Source of the DNA: Lamellibrachia columna
Taxonomy: Eukaryota; Annelida; Polychaeta; Sabellida; Siboglinidae
NCBI GenBank assembly: GCA_963662155.1
Contig: OY759273.1
Span: 29,920,544-29,984,543 of the forward strand
Direction: 5' to 3'
Length of the DNA stretch: 64,000 nt
Positions 48,881 through 60,329 of this stretch are shown here, piece by piece. Positions within the stretch are counted from its first letter, which is position 1; each line of letters opens with the position of its first letter. Under the pieces are notes generated by a model. That model worked only from the letters and a program-made list of their open reading frames with translations. It had not been told where the DNA came from and made no database searches. The position numbers were made by a program, and so were the translations under genes.

Positions 48881-50714
48881 TTAATGTTTTTATTTATACT
48901 TTCACTGTACATCCTTCTTGTCAAAGGATATTTGATTTTTATGAGCATGCTGTAGTCAAGAAAAGTACGTCGTTTATATAAGTACAACCATATGGTAAAA
49001 TGCATATTGCTCAAACAGAGATACATATGAGAGATTGATTTTGTAAATATTTAGCAAATATTATATTTAAATAATGTTTTTTCTCATAAGCAATTTATAC
49101 ACTGCTTATAAAAATGTTGACCATATTATTGGATTTATTAAACATAACTTTTTTTTACCAACCCTAACTGTGCTTTTCCTCTTTTTTCACTGATGTTCAT
49201 GGGTTAGGTTCAGGTAAAATATTGTCGAGTCACTCTTTCTGTTTTTTCTTTCCATACTTTTCTATCGGCTGCCCCCTCTCCATCTTTCATCTTCCCCCTC
49301 TCCATCTTTCATCTTCCCCCGATCTTCTCATATCCCACCGCACGCAGTCCTTCGATCTTAGCTGTTCGTTCCCCTTTTCTTGCATCCTTGATGTTTTTTC
49401 ACCTTTCTCTTCCACTCTCTTTACTAGTATGTCTGCATCCATCCTTACCATGTGGCCTACCCAATTCACGTTGCTTCTCACCAATCTTCCGGTTGAACTG
49501 TTTTGTTGCATCACATATTTCCTCAGGTCGTTCATCCTTCTTTCGTCAAACCTCTTTGTTCGTGTTATTCGACAAACCAAAACCAACTATGCAGCTGCTG
49601 TTGTTGTTCTGTCAACGCCACTGTCACCAGATACAGATTAAGGCATGCTTGTGTAACACAAGCTCTCAGGACTTTCCTTTTCAGCTTTTTCAAAATGTTT
49701 CTGTCCAACATGACTCCCTCTACCTTTCCCCAAGCATTCGCTCCCTGTTGTATCCGGCATCGCATTTCTACCTCTGAATGCTCATCCTCATTAACCATTC
49801 CTCCAAGTTACACAAAGCCATCCACTTGGTTGAACTCCTTATCATCCAAACTAATGTTCAAGTCCTCTATCTGATGTCAAACCCGCATCTCTTCTGTCTT
49901 CTCCCGGCTCATTATCGGTCCTTCCTTCTTGAACACACCCTTCCATTGCTCCAACACTTCCTGTAGTTCTTGTTTTTTGTCTGCTATCATGGCCAGATCG
50001 TTTGCATACATCCCCTTCCTGAGAACATCCTTCATGCTGATCTTCCTGCTGATCAGTGCCACCACCATGATAAAGAGTAAACTGTCATTTCCTTGCCTCT
50101 AACCGATGTTAACTTTGAACTCTTCCGACAACCCATATCCAACCACAACTCTTGTTTTTGTTCTCAGGAACATGACAGTTCTGGGTGTTGCACGCCATGA
50201 CACAGAACTGACTAAATACAACCAACTCATTACAAAGTCAGACTCCCAGATAAGTACAAAAGGTGTTGGAATGAACAGGTCAGCCAGGGAGTGAACTGTT
50301 AAGCACGTTGAACAATCCCAAGGAGTGGATACAGTGCTGTGTAAACATAAACATGCCTTTACTTTAGGTCTTTTTACAGGTGCTGCGGCAGCCAGGAACA
50401 ATTTTGGTGGACCGAGAGTGGAAAATATCAAGGGTGACTTCAATCGGATCGCGCTTGCCTATCCCCACTTTGTGTGTTGGTACAGGTTGGTGTCATAAGT
50501 AGACATAACCGCCTTGGGAGCAGGCCATTCATGGTGCTCTTGCAAATTCATTGGATTATGAGTGAAACAGACATTGCAAAAACTGTAACAATGAATTGTA
50601 GGGGAGGGGAGAATGTCACATTGGATTGAGAAACTAACTTTTACACTTGTTCTAATAAATCAGTATTAGCACTGAGTAGTAATGGCTTATGTTTTGGTAA
50701 CCAGATTGATTTGT
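48881..50714. repeat. Array 2 monomer 6 (type E)
   Basis: 1834 bp. It shares GTAAACTGTCATTTCC and AACTTTGAACTC with the two monomers to its right, marking a recently spread subtype. Confidence 0.9.
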
Positions 50715-52547
50715 TTAATGTTTTTATTTATACTTTCACTGTACATCCTTCTTGTCAAAGGATATTTGATTTTTATGAGCAAGCTGTAGTCAAGAAAAGT
50801 ACGTCGTTTATATAAGTACAACCATATGGTAAAATGCATATTGCTCAAACAGAGATACATATGAGAGATTGATTTTGTAAATATTTAGCAAATATTATAT
50901 TTAAATAATGTTTTTTCTCATAAGCAATTTATACACTGCTTATAAAAATGTTGACCATATTATTGGATTTATTAAACATAACTTTGTTTTACCAAACTAA
51001 AGGTGCTTTTCCTCTTTTTTTACTGATGTTAATGGGTTAGGTTCAGGTAAAATATTGTCGAGTCACTCTTTCTGTTTTTTCTTTCCATATTTTTCTATCG
51101 GCTGCCCCCTCTCCATCTTTCATCTTCCCCCTCTCCATCTTTCATCTTCCCCCGATCTTCTCATATCCCACCGCACGCAGTCCTTCGATCTTAGCTGTTC
51201 GTTCCCCTTTTCTTGCATCCTTGATGTTTTTTCACCTTTCTCTTCCACTCTCTTTACTAGTATGTCTGCATCCATCCTTACCATGTGGCCTACCCAATTC
51301 ACCTTGCTTCTCACCAATCTTCCGGTTGAACTGTTTTGTTGCATCACATATTTCCTCAGGTCGTTCATCCTTCTTTCGTCAAACCTCTTTGTTCGTGTTA
51401 TTCGACAAACCAAAACCAACTATGCAGCTGCTGTTGTTGTTCTGTCAACGCCACTGTCACCAGATACAGATTAAGGCATGCTTGTGTAACACAAGCTCTC
51501 AGGACTTTCCTTTTCAGCTTTTTCAAAATGTTTCTGTCCAACATGACTCCCTCTACCTTTCCCCAAGCATTCGCTCCCTGTTGTATCCGGCATCGCATTT
51601 CTACCTCTGAATGCTCATCCTCATTAACCATTCCTCCAAGTTACACAAAGCCATCCACTTGGTTGAACTCCTTATCATCCAAACTAATGTTCAAGTCCTC
51701 TATCTGATGTCAAACCCGCATCTCTTCTGTCTTCTCCCGGCTCATTATCGGTCCTTCCTTCTTGAACACACCCTTCCATTGCTCCAACACTTCTTGTAGT
51801 TCTTGTTTTTTGTCTGCTATCATGGCCAGATCGTTTGCATACATCCCCTTCCTGAGAACATCCTTCATGCTGATCTTCCTGCTGATCAGTGCCACCACCA
51901 TGATAAAGAGTAAACTGTCATTTCCTTGCCTCTAACCGATGTTAACTTTGAACTCTTCCGACAACCCATATCCAACCACAACTCTTGTTTTTGTTCTCAG
52001 GAACATGACAGTTCTGGGTGTTGCACACCATGACACAGAACTGACTAAATACAACCAACTCATTACAAAGTCAGGCTCCCAGATAAGTACAAAAGGTGTT
52101 GGAATGAACAGGTCAGCCAGGGAGTGAACTGTTAAGCACGTTGAACAATCCCAAGGAGTGGATACAGTGCTGTGTAAACATAAACATGCCTTTACTTTAG
52201 GTCTTTTTACAGGTGCTGCGGCAGCCAGGAACAATTTTGGTGGACCGAGAGTGGAAAATATCAAGGGTGACTTCAATCGGATCGCGCTTGCCTATCCCCA
52301 CTTTGTGTGTTGGTACAGGTTGGTGTCATAAGTAGACATAACCGCCTTGGGAGCAGGCCATTCATGGTGCTCTTGCAAATTCATTGGATTATGAGTGAAA
52401 CAGACATTGCAAAAACTGTAACAATGAATTGTGGGGGAGGGGAGAATGTCACATTGGATTGAGAAACTAACTTTTACACTTGTTCTAATAAATCAGTATT
52501 AGCGCTGGGTAGTAATGGCTTATGTTTTGGTAACCAGATTGATTTGT
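50715..52547. repeat. Array 2 monomer 7 (type E)
   Basis: 1833 bp. CTTTTTTTACTGATGTTAATGG near 51015 is shared with monomer 8. The GTGGAAAATATC variant near 52250 is shared with monomer 6. The mosaic of shared variants suggests sliding exchange between neighbours. Confidence 0.9.
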
Positions 52548-54377
52548 TTAATGTTTTTATTTATACTTTCACTGTACATCCTTCTTGTCAAAGGATATTT
52601 GATTTTTATGAGCATGCTGTAGTCAAGAAAAGTACGTCGTTTATATAAGTACAACCATATGGTAAAATGCATATTGCTCAAACAGAGATACATATGAGAG
52701 ATTGATTTTGTAAATATTTAGCAAATATATTTAAATAATGTTTTTTCTCATAAGCAATTTATACACTGCTTATAAAAATGTTGACCATATTATTGGATTT
52801 ATTAAACATAACTTTGTTTTACCAAACTAAAGGTGCTTTTCCTCTTTTTTTACTGATGTTAATGGGTTAGGTTCAGGTAAAATATTGTCGAGTCACTCTT
52901 TCTGTTTTTTCTTACCATACTTTTCTATCGGCTGCCCCCTCTCCATCTTTCATCTTCCCCCTCTCCATCTTTCATCTTCCCCCGATCTTCTCATATCCCA
53001 CCGCACGCAGTCCTTCGATCTTAGCTGTTCGTTCCCCTTTTCTTGCATCCTTGATGTTTTTTCACCTTTCTCTTCCACTCTCTTTACTAGTATGTCTGCA
53101 TCCATCCTTACCATGTGGCCTACCCATTTCACCTTGCTTCTCACCAATCTTCCTGTTGAAATGTTTTGTTGCATCACATATTTCCTCAGGTCGTTCATCC
53201 TTCTTTCGTCAAACCTCTTTGTTCATGTTATTCGACAAACCAAAACCAACCAAGCAGCTGCTGTTGTTGTTCTGTCAACGCCACTGTCACCAGATACAGA
53301 TTAAGGCATGCTTGTGTAACACAAGCTCTCAGGACTTTCCTTTTCAGCTTTTTCAAAATGTTTCTGTCCAACATGACTCCCTCTACCTTTCCCCAAGCAT
53401 TCGCTCCCTGTTGTATCCGGCATCGCATTTCTACCTCTGAATGCTCATCCTCATTAACCATTCCTCCAAGTTACACAAAGCCATCCACTTGGTTGAACTC
53501 CTTATCATCCAAACTAATGTTCAAGTCCTCTATCTGATGTCAAACCCGCATCTCTTCTGTCTTCTCCCGGCTCATTATCGGTCCTTCCTTCTTGAACACA
53601 CCCTTCCATTGCTCCAACACTTCCTGTAGTTCTTGTTTTTTGTCTGCTATCATGGCCAGATCGTTTGCATACATCCCCTTCCTGAGAACATCCTTCATGC
53701 TGATCTTCCTGCTGATTAGTGCCACCACCATGATAAAGAGTAAACTGTCATTTCCTTGCCTCTAACCGATGTTAACTTTGAACTCTTCCGACAACCCATA
53801 TCCAACCACAACTCTTGTTTTTGTTCTCAGGAACATGACAGTTCTGGGTGTTGCACGCCATGACACAGAACTGACTAAATACAACAAACTCAGTACAAAG
53901 TCAGACTCCCAGATAAGTACAAAAGGTGTTGGAATGAACAGGTCAGCAAGGGAGTGAACTGTTAAGCACGTTGAACAATCCCAAGTAGTGGATACAGTGC
54001 TGTGTAAACATAAACATGCCTTTACTTTAGATCTTTTTACAGGTTCTGCGGCAGCCAGGAACAATTTTGGTGGACCGAGAGTGAACAATATCAAGGTTCA
54101 CTTCAATCGGATCGCGCTTGCCTATCCCCACTTTGTGTGTTGGTACAGGTTGGTGTCATAAGTTGACATAACCGCCTTGGAAGCAGGCCATTCATGGTGC
54201 TCTTGCAAATTCATTGGATTATGAGTGAAACAGACATTGCAAAAACTGTAATAATAAATTGTGGGGGAGGGGAGAAAGTCACATTAGATTGAGAAACTAA
54301 CTTTTACAGTTGTTCTAATAAATCAGTATTTGCACTTAGTAGTAATGGCTTATGTTTTGGTAACCAGATTGATTTGT
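52548..54377. repeat. Array 2 monomer 8 (type E)
   Basis: 1830 bp. There is a 4-base shortening of the AAATATTATATTTAAAT stretch near 52725. The right end drifts (AACAAACTCAGTACAAAG, GGTTCTGCGGCAGCC), as expected toward an array edge. Confidence 0.9.
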
Positions 54378-55339
54378 TTAATGTTTTTATTTATACTTTC
54401 ACTTTACATCGTTCTTGACAAAGGATATTTGATTTTTATGAGCATACTGTAGTCAAGAAGAATACGTCGTTTATATGAGTACAACCATATTGTAAAATGC
54501 ATATTGCTCAAACAGAGATACATATGAGAGATTGATTTTGTAAATATTTAGCAAATGTTCTATTGAAATAATGTTTTTTCTCCTAAGCAATTTATACACT
54601 GCTTATGAAAATGTTGACCATATTATTGGATTTATTAAACATAAATTTTTTTTACCAAACTAACGGTGCTTTTCCTCTTTTTTCACTGATGTTCATGTGT
54701 TAGGTTCTGGTAAAATATTGTCGAGTCACTCTTTCTGTTTTTTCTTTCCATACTTTTCGAACGGCTGCCCCCTCTCCATCTTTCATCTTCCCCCTCTCCA
54801 TCTTTCATCTTCCCCTGATCTTCTCAAATCCCACCTCACGCAGTCCTTTGATCTTAGCTGTTCATTCCCCTTTTCTTGCATCATTGATGTTTTTTCACCT
54901 TTCTCTTCCACTCTCTTTACTAGTATGTCTGCATCCATCCTTACCATGTGGCCTGCCCATTTCACCTTGCTTCTCACCAATCTTCCTGTTGAACTGTTTT
55001 GTTGCATCACATATTTCCTCAGGTCGTTCATCCTTCTTTCGTCAACCCTCTTTGTTCGTGTTATTCGACAAAATCAGAACCAACCTTGCAACTGCTGTTG
55101 TTCTGTCAACGCCACTGTCTCCAGTTACAGATTAAGGCATGCTTGTGTAACACATGCTCTAAGGACTTTCCTTTTCAGCTTTTTCAAAATGTTTCTGTCC
55201 AACATGACTCCCTCTACCTTTCCCCGAGCATTCGCTCCCTGTTGTATCCGGCATCGCATTTCTACCTCTGAATGCTCATCCTCATTAACCATTCCTCCAA
55301 GTTACACAAAGCCATCCACTTGGTTGAACTCCTTATCAT
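54378..55339. repeat. Array 2 terminal monomer (truncated)
   Basis: Diverged at its edge (TTTACATCGTTCTTGACAAAGG). It shares the ACACATGCTCTAAGG variant with the terminal monomer of array 1. It stops at about 55339, in mid-monomer and at a different point from array 1. Confidence 0.85.
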
Positions 55340-56160
55340 GTAGATGCTTGTTAAAATTAATGTTCTTTTCTGAAAGGAATGTAAATTTGTGGCTGAGGAT
55401 TTGCAGGGTGTGGAGTTTCCTCCAGTATTCCACCACCAAATTAACAAAACCGGGTAACTACATACATAATTTCTATGCATCAAAGTGTTATTTATGCAAT
55501 GTGTTAATGCTAACTCATTAGGTTTCCCCTTTATACACTAGTATTTAAATATTTATACACAATTTTTTTATGTATCACTTGAATTGGCTTGCGTTTGATA
55601 CCAGTTGGCGCTGTAAAAAGATCCCAAACTGAAGCTATTTTACTTTTCTATGCATGATATATGTATGCTTGCGGACATACCGAAATATATAGATACATAG
55701 TCTAATGTATAGGTCCATTTGGCTGCAGGTTACCAGCCAAGTATTTTGCAGATTTGCAGTAGCCACCATTTGTCATCAACTTACCACACTAAAAGAGGAC
55801 ATTCTATTGTCTAGGCCTTCCCTCCAATTCACACGTGCCTGAACGACCAGTAACTCCAGTTGGTACAGACAGTATTAATGTCGAGAGATATTCTCCCTCC
55901 CATTCATACATACCTTAACCTTATCTCTGTCAGACTAATCACTGGAATGGTGACTGCCTTTTGGAAATGCCTGAGTAACATGGGTGTGAACTATACAGTA
56001 ATACCTACTGTTAAATGAGCACTTAATTGAGAGTTAATTTGGAATTTGTCAATTAAATAGAATAAAATTACCCCCTTTTGGTGAAGCTAATTTAGCCTTT
56101 ACCTTTTCTTGTAAATCAATTAATTAAATTAAATTAATTGAGTTAATTAAATTAACAATT
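55340..56160. other. Right flank of array 2, no gene recognised
   Basis: Unique AT-rich DNA with no long frame. It differs from the right flank of array 1, so the edge of the 35-kb duplication lies at or inside the array. It ends in an ATTAAATTAATTG-rich patch that resembles 62215-62310. Confidence 0.5.
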
Positions 56161-56164
56161 GAAA

Positions 56165-56580
56165 TTAACCCATGACTGTCATGTCCTGTTTCATAGTGAC
56201 AGGTTAATGTCTGTCTTGTCATCTCCTGTCTCATAGCGACATGTTAGTGTTTATTTTGTAATCTCCTGTCTCATGGTGACTAATTAATTTTTTTTTTAAG
56301 GAAATTACTTTAGTTATTGCATCTTAGGAACAGTGTTATTATCATCTCCTGACTCATGGTGACATATTTATGTCTGTCTTGTCATCTCCTGTCTCATAGT
56401 GACATGTTTATGTCTGTTATGTCATCTCCTGTCTCATAGTGACAGGTTCGTGTTTGTCTTGTCATCTACTGTCTCATAGTGACATATTAGTGTCTGTCTG
56501 GTCAACTCCTGTCTCATAATGACAGATTAGTGTCTGTCTTTTCATATCCTGTCTCATAGTGACAGGTTCGTGACATTTCT
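56165..56580. repeat. 40-bp minisatellite, about nine imperfect copies
   Basis: The unit is GTGACATGTTTATGTCTGTC followed by TTGTCATCTCCTGTCTCATA. One copy is interrupted near 56285-56345 by a T-rich insertion. No coding potential is seen. Confidence 0.85.
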
Positions 56581-57305
56581 AAAGGCTCTTTACACCCCAA
56601 TCTTACAGATATGCAACACATGTCAAAATCAGAATATAATCGTGTTATAACGTTAGAGATCACACGTTCCTAAACCAAATTTACTCAATCAGCTGCGTTT
56701 ACCTTGCTTAACATTGAACAAATCAAGATGACGGATGTAAACTGTAGTCGTTAAAACTCGCGAAACCCAAATCATCCCCAACACAACTAAAAATAGTGCA
56801 TGTATTTAAATTTCAATATACTGTGTATTAGTTATAAATATAAACTAGATACACTTAGCTTAGAATTTCTAATCCTACCCTGTTTTTATCACATCTTGTA
56901 CTAAGAAACAGGCCCTTCTTCGGGTGCTTTATTGCCACCCCTGTATTTTCATATACCCAGAGTTCCTGAGTCAGCCGAGGACCACAGACATAACACACAT
57001 CTAGATTTCCTACTGACTATCTCTCTATGTTTGCACTAGCCCAAACCGTGCACATGCACTTTTAAACAGTTTAGTACATATTTGATCTAATGTGACTTTA
57101 GCCCTCTAAAGGCAAGTTATAGCAAACATCTACTAATACATACTTTCACAAGAAAATTCAAAACCACTTTATTTTACACCACTCTCGCCTCTGTACCTGT
57201 ATCAAATTGCCACCAACAATGAGGATTCCACAACAACATTCTCAGCCATGCTGACAAGAAACCTGCCACCATTCCAAACGTTCTCAACCACAAAGAAAAA
57301 ACAAA
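56581..57305. other. No gene recognised; possible LINE 5' region
   Basis: AT-rich, with short chance frames. The last part, directly upstream of the LINE ORF, may be its 5' untranslated region, but I see no clear boundary. Confidence 0.4.
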
Positions 57306-57530
57306 ATGATGCCAACTAAGCCCTATACCCTATCTCTATTATATATGTGTGGCCTTATAATACAAGCAGGGTACATTCACACAAACCCTGGTCCCACCCC
57401 AGATCCCTCTCCAAAATATCCATGTGGCACCTGCAGCCATGAGGTACATGATCACCACCATGCCATACAGTGTGATCAATGTGACAGTTCGTACCATACT
57501 GCATGTGTCCAAATTAATGACACCACATAA
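57306..57530 (+). pseudogene. LINE ORF start: leader, NPGP, PHD finger
   Basis: 74 codons from an ATG. Residues 1-20 are hydrophobic. 'AGYIHTNPGP' at about residues 21-30 matches the NPGP core of 2A-like ribosome-skipping motifs, but the upstream DxE is not kept. Next come CGTC, a His cluster, CDQC and YHTAC, the first zinc ligands of a PHD finger. A TAA cuts the frame. The last ligand pair (WFCSCC) follows in another frame at about 57560. Confidence 0.7.
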
Positions 57531-57551
57531 GAACAATTAAAATATCGTAGT

Positions 57552-57800
57552 GTGCTTTGGTTCTGTTCTTGCTGTGGATTGCCAAACTATTCTGTGTATC
57601 TATTCACCAGCAACATTAATACTCCAAACCCTAACTCAGTCCTTGAGTCACTTCCAGACAGCAGTGACTACACAAATATCTCTGATGATACGAACCCTAC
57701 ATTTGCACCAAATCCAGCTAATACGTCTACTCCTGACCGAGCAAAGATAACAAGTAAACCTAAACTGCTGATAAACTGCATTCAGCATCAAGAGCACTAA
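57552..57800 (+). pseudogene. LINE ORF continuation: end of PHD finger and linker
   Basis: The frame opens with LWFCSCCGLPN, completing the C4HC3 pattern begun upstream, and then an Asn/Thr/Pro-rich linker with no known domain. It ends at TAA near 57800, shortly before the endonuclease. Confidence 0.65.
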
Positions 57801-57829
57801 CAAAGTATCCCTATGGCAGGCAACAATAA

Positions 57830-58507
57830 ACTCAACAAACCCTGACATAATCTTTCTAGTTAAAACCAAACTCAACTCAAGTATCCCCACATACTATGTG
57901 CTCCCCACAAATTCTTAAGCAATCCAAAAATATCGTAACATCCACGGTGGAGGTGTTTTTATAGCACTCCGAAATGACATTATAGCAGCCCCCAAGACAA
58001 ACTAAACACAACCTGTGAAATTATTTGATCAAAAATACACTCTGTGCATAAAAAAGCTATATATATCTATCTGGCATCCTACTACAGACCTCCAAATGAC
58101 TACACATCTCTAGAAGCCTTACATGAATCTCTCTCCAACCTATACCGTAGCTACAAGATACCCCATCTGTCATTCTAGCTGGAGATCTAAACCTTCCTGA
58201 CACTGACTGAGAGAATGTGTGTGCAACAAACCAACAAACAACTGTGAAACATAACAAACTAATTGAAATAGTTGTGGAATTTGGACTAGTTAATATAGTA
58301 AATGAACCCAACCGATTAGATTCCGGAAATATATTAGACCTAGTACTTACATCAAACCCATTCCTTATCTCCACCATAAACACAGTGGCTGGCATGAGTG
58401 ATCATGAAGCCATTCTCAGAAAAAACAAACCACCACACAAAGTATACAACTACAGATCTGCAAACTGGGAATCCCTTGAAGCGAAATGCACCCAGCTTGC
58501 TCAGTAG
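57830..58507 (+). pseudogene. LINE endonuclease (EEP) remnant
   Basis: Motifs in shifting frames: NPDIIFLVKTKL at about 57838, where the usual catalytic Glu of the ETKL/ETWL motif is Lys; IHGGGVFIALRNDI near 57940; SYYRPPND near 58080; LAGDLNLPDTD near 58180; then NEPNRLDSGNILDLVLTS and MSDHEAI at about 58395-58415. Order and spacing match the endonuclease of CR1/L2-type LINEs. Stops, frameshifts and the Glu-to-Lys change make it inactive. Confidence 0.75.
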
Positions 58508-58682
58508 TACTTTACTCGAAAACCAGATAAACAAGATGTAAACTCAAATTGGGACTTCTTTCATAAACACTACACTAACCTGATAGGAGAATCCATCGCT
58601 AGCCCCATGACAAAATCTAAACAACACCTACACTGAACCACAAGAAGCATTATTAGCCTACAGAGAAAAAGGGACAAAACTC

Positions 58683-59140
58683 ATGCTAAAGCCAAAAAAA
58701 AAACATTGGGAAAATTTAAGAAAATTATCCACCAAAGAAGTGACCAAATCCTATAACAGTTACATTAACAACATGGGAAAAAGTTTGACGACAAATCCAA
58801 AACAATTTTGGTCTTTCATCAGACAAAACAAAAACTCTTGGCATTCCAGTACTAAAAGTAAATAACGACTTGAAAACAGCCGACCATGACAAAGCAAATG
58901 CTCTCAATGACCTCTTCAAATCAGTTTTTTACAAATGAACAACTTCCTATCCCAACAAAAGGCCCATCACCATCTCCCTCAATTCAAACCCTAGAAATCG
59001 GAGCGGCATCATAAAACAGCTTGTAGCTCTAAACTCCATCAAAGCGCCAGGGCCATCCGACATTCCTGCAAAAATACTAAAAAAAACTGCTAAAGAGATA
59101 TCCCCCATAATACAGCACATTTTTAGACAGATGTTAAAAT
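58683..59140 (+). pseudogene. LINE RT N-terminal remnant
   Basis: KKHWENLRKLSTKEVTKSY and NPKQFWSFIRQNKNS match the segment that precedes the RT in this LINE class. A frame change then gives LNDLFKSVF and NSIKAPGPSDIPAKILK, the RT start motif (K-x-PGPD-IPA). It ends at QHIFRQML near 59140, before the catalytic palm. Confidence 0.75.
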
Positions 59141-59429
59141 AAAGTTGCACAACTTGTGTAAAGGAGACTTTGAAATGAGAAGCACTGGTATATTGAACAG
59201 TTATAGTTATCCAATAACAGAGGTTCTGATACATTCATTCACCAACAGAATGGGTAATTTCATGTGTTGGCTAGCTGATTGGTTGTTTTAATACGTTGAT
59301 GGATAACTTTTTAGAACAACTCATTGATGAATATATTGATTATTGTAATGTTGGATTATTAAACTATTAGAGTTTCTCATCCATTAAATTTCTTGACCAA
59401 TTCGTCAGTCAGGTTACCATTGATTTAAT

Positions 59430-59485
59430 ATATCAATGGTTAAGTTCCATGGTTAAGTTCCAACATGGTTAAGTTCCAACATAAC
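59430..59485. repeat. Short tandem repeat of GGTTAAGTTCCAACAT
   Basis: Three imperfect copies of a 15-19 base unit (GGTTAAGTTCCATGG, GGTTAAGTTCCAACAT twice). Probably slippage. Confidence 0.7.
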
Positions 59486-59619
59486 AGTTTTCTTGATGTG
59501 TTTGTGTGACATGTGGGTTACAGCTGAAGTGTTTGTGTTTGTGTGACAGATGTTTCTCAACTGAGTCTGGCTCTTGATGGCATGTTGACTTATACTCCGT
59601 GTGCCAACTGCTACAGGGA

Positions 59620-60147
59620 AACTGCTACTTCACTGTGTGGGAACACAGGACTGATGAGGAGCCAGCACTCTTTGTTGAAGGCAAGTTGTTAGTCATCATA
59701 AGGAATACATCAGATTCTCCTACTCTTCAGATGTTTGAGAGAGGATGTGGTGTCTTTCCCCATCATCTGTCACCATTGTAACAATGCAAGAAAACAGTGG
59801 GAAGTATTCATCTTCCCCAGATATGGCTTACATCCTTCCTGCTTATAATCCTGACTACACTGATGATGTATCACTGAAGTTTGATCCACCTCAACATGGT
59901 AATCTGACACTGAACCGCCAAGTAAAGATAATCAACCTCATTGAACAAGACTGCTCACAGCCCTGGGATATAAGGCACCCTCTGTGGAATAAACTCACCA
60001 AACTAATTTCTGATTCGGTCACTATACTGGAGGTGTCACTGCCAAACACATGTGGTACGGATTTTGCAACATGCAAGCTAGCCTGGGTTGTCACAATGTT
60101 CAAATACAGGCCGTTTGAAGGTTACTTTGGTGAAGATGTCATTAAGG
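59620..60147 (+). pseudogene. Candidate exon or pseudogene of unknown function
   Basis: After a possible acceptor (CTGCTACAG) one frame reads GNCYFTVWEHRTDEEPALFV, then EGKLLVIIRNTSDSPTLQMF. A shift near 59739 moves to a second frame with VTIVTMQENSGKY, PAYNPDYTDDVSLKFDPPQ, LTLNRQVKIINLIEQDC, HPLWNKLTKLISDS and FEGYFGEDVIK, ending at a donor-like AAG|GTAAGG (60147). Together about 170 protein-like residues. The frame change suggests either a pseudogene or two exons that I have not separated. No family is recognised. Confidence 0.4.
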
Positions 60148-60329
60148 TAAGGCACATCTTGAGATGTTCCATGAATTCTTCAAAATTGTACAAACTTGTC
60201 AAAAGGTATTGTTACTTGCATTAATGTAATGTTGACCAATCATCAATACTGGACTTTATGTGGTCCGACTAACTGGTTATGGTTTATGCCATCCTGTTTT
60301 ATGTAGTACGACTAACTGGTTACAGCCAT

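Larger units (their letters stand above)
39691..55339. repeat. Tandem array 2: about 8.6 monomers of about 1.83 kb
   Basis: A ~72-bp partial unit (39691-39762) is followed by monomers starting at 39763, 41591, 43423, 45220, 47052, 48881, 50715, 52548 and 54378. The last is cut at about 55339. The first three correspond to array 1 monomers 1-3. From 45220 on, all full monomers are of one C-like type (E), with no trimer pattern. Confidence 0.97.
57306..59140 (+). mobile_element. Non-LTR retrotransposon, PHD + endonuclease + RT start, 3'-truncated
   Basis: Order: a hydrophobic leader and NPGP motif, a PHD-type zinc finger, a linker, an apurinic-type endonuclease (EEP) region, then the N-terminal part of an RT ending at 'IIQHIFRQML'. 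Everything beyond about 59140 is unrelated, so the RT catalytic core and 3' end are missing. Frames change several times. The PHD/NPGP layout is known from CR1- and L2-like elements of invertebrates. The loss of the 3' rather than the 5' side is unusual for reverse-transcribed LINE copies and suggests a later deletion or rearrangement. Confidence 0.8.
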
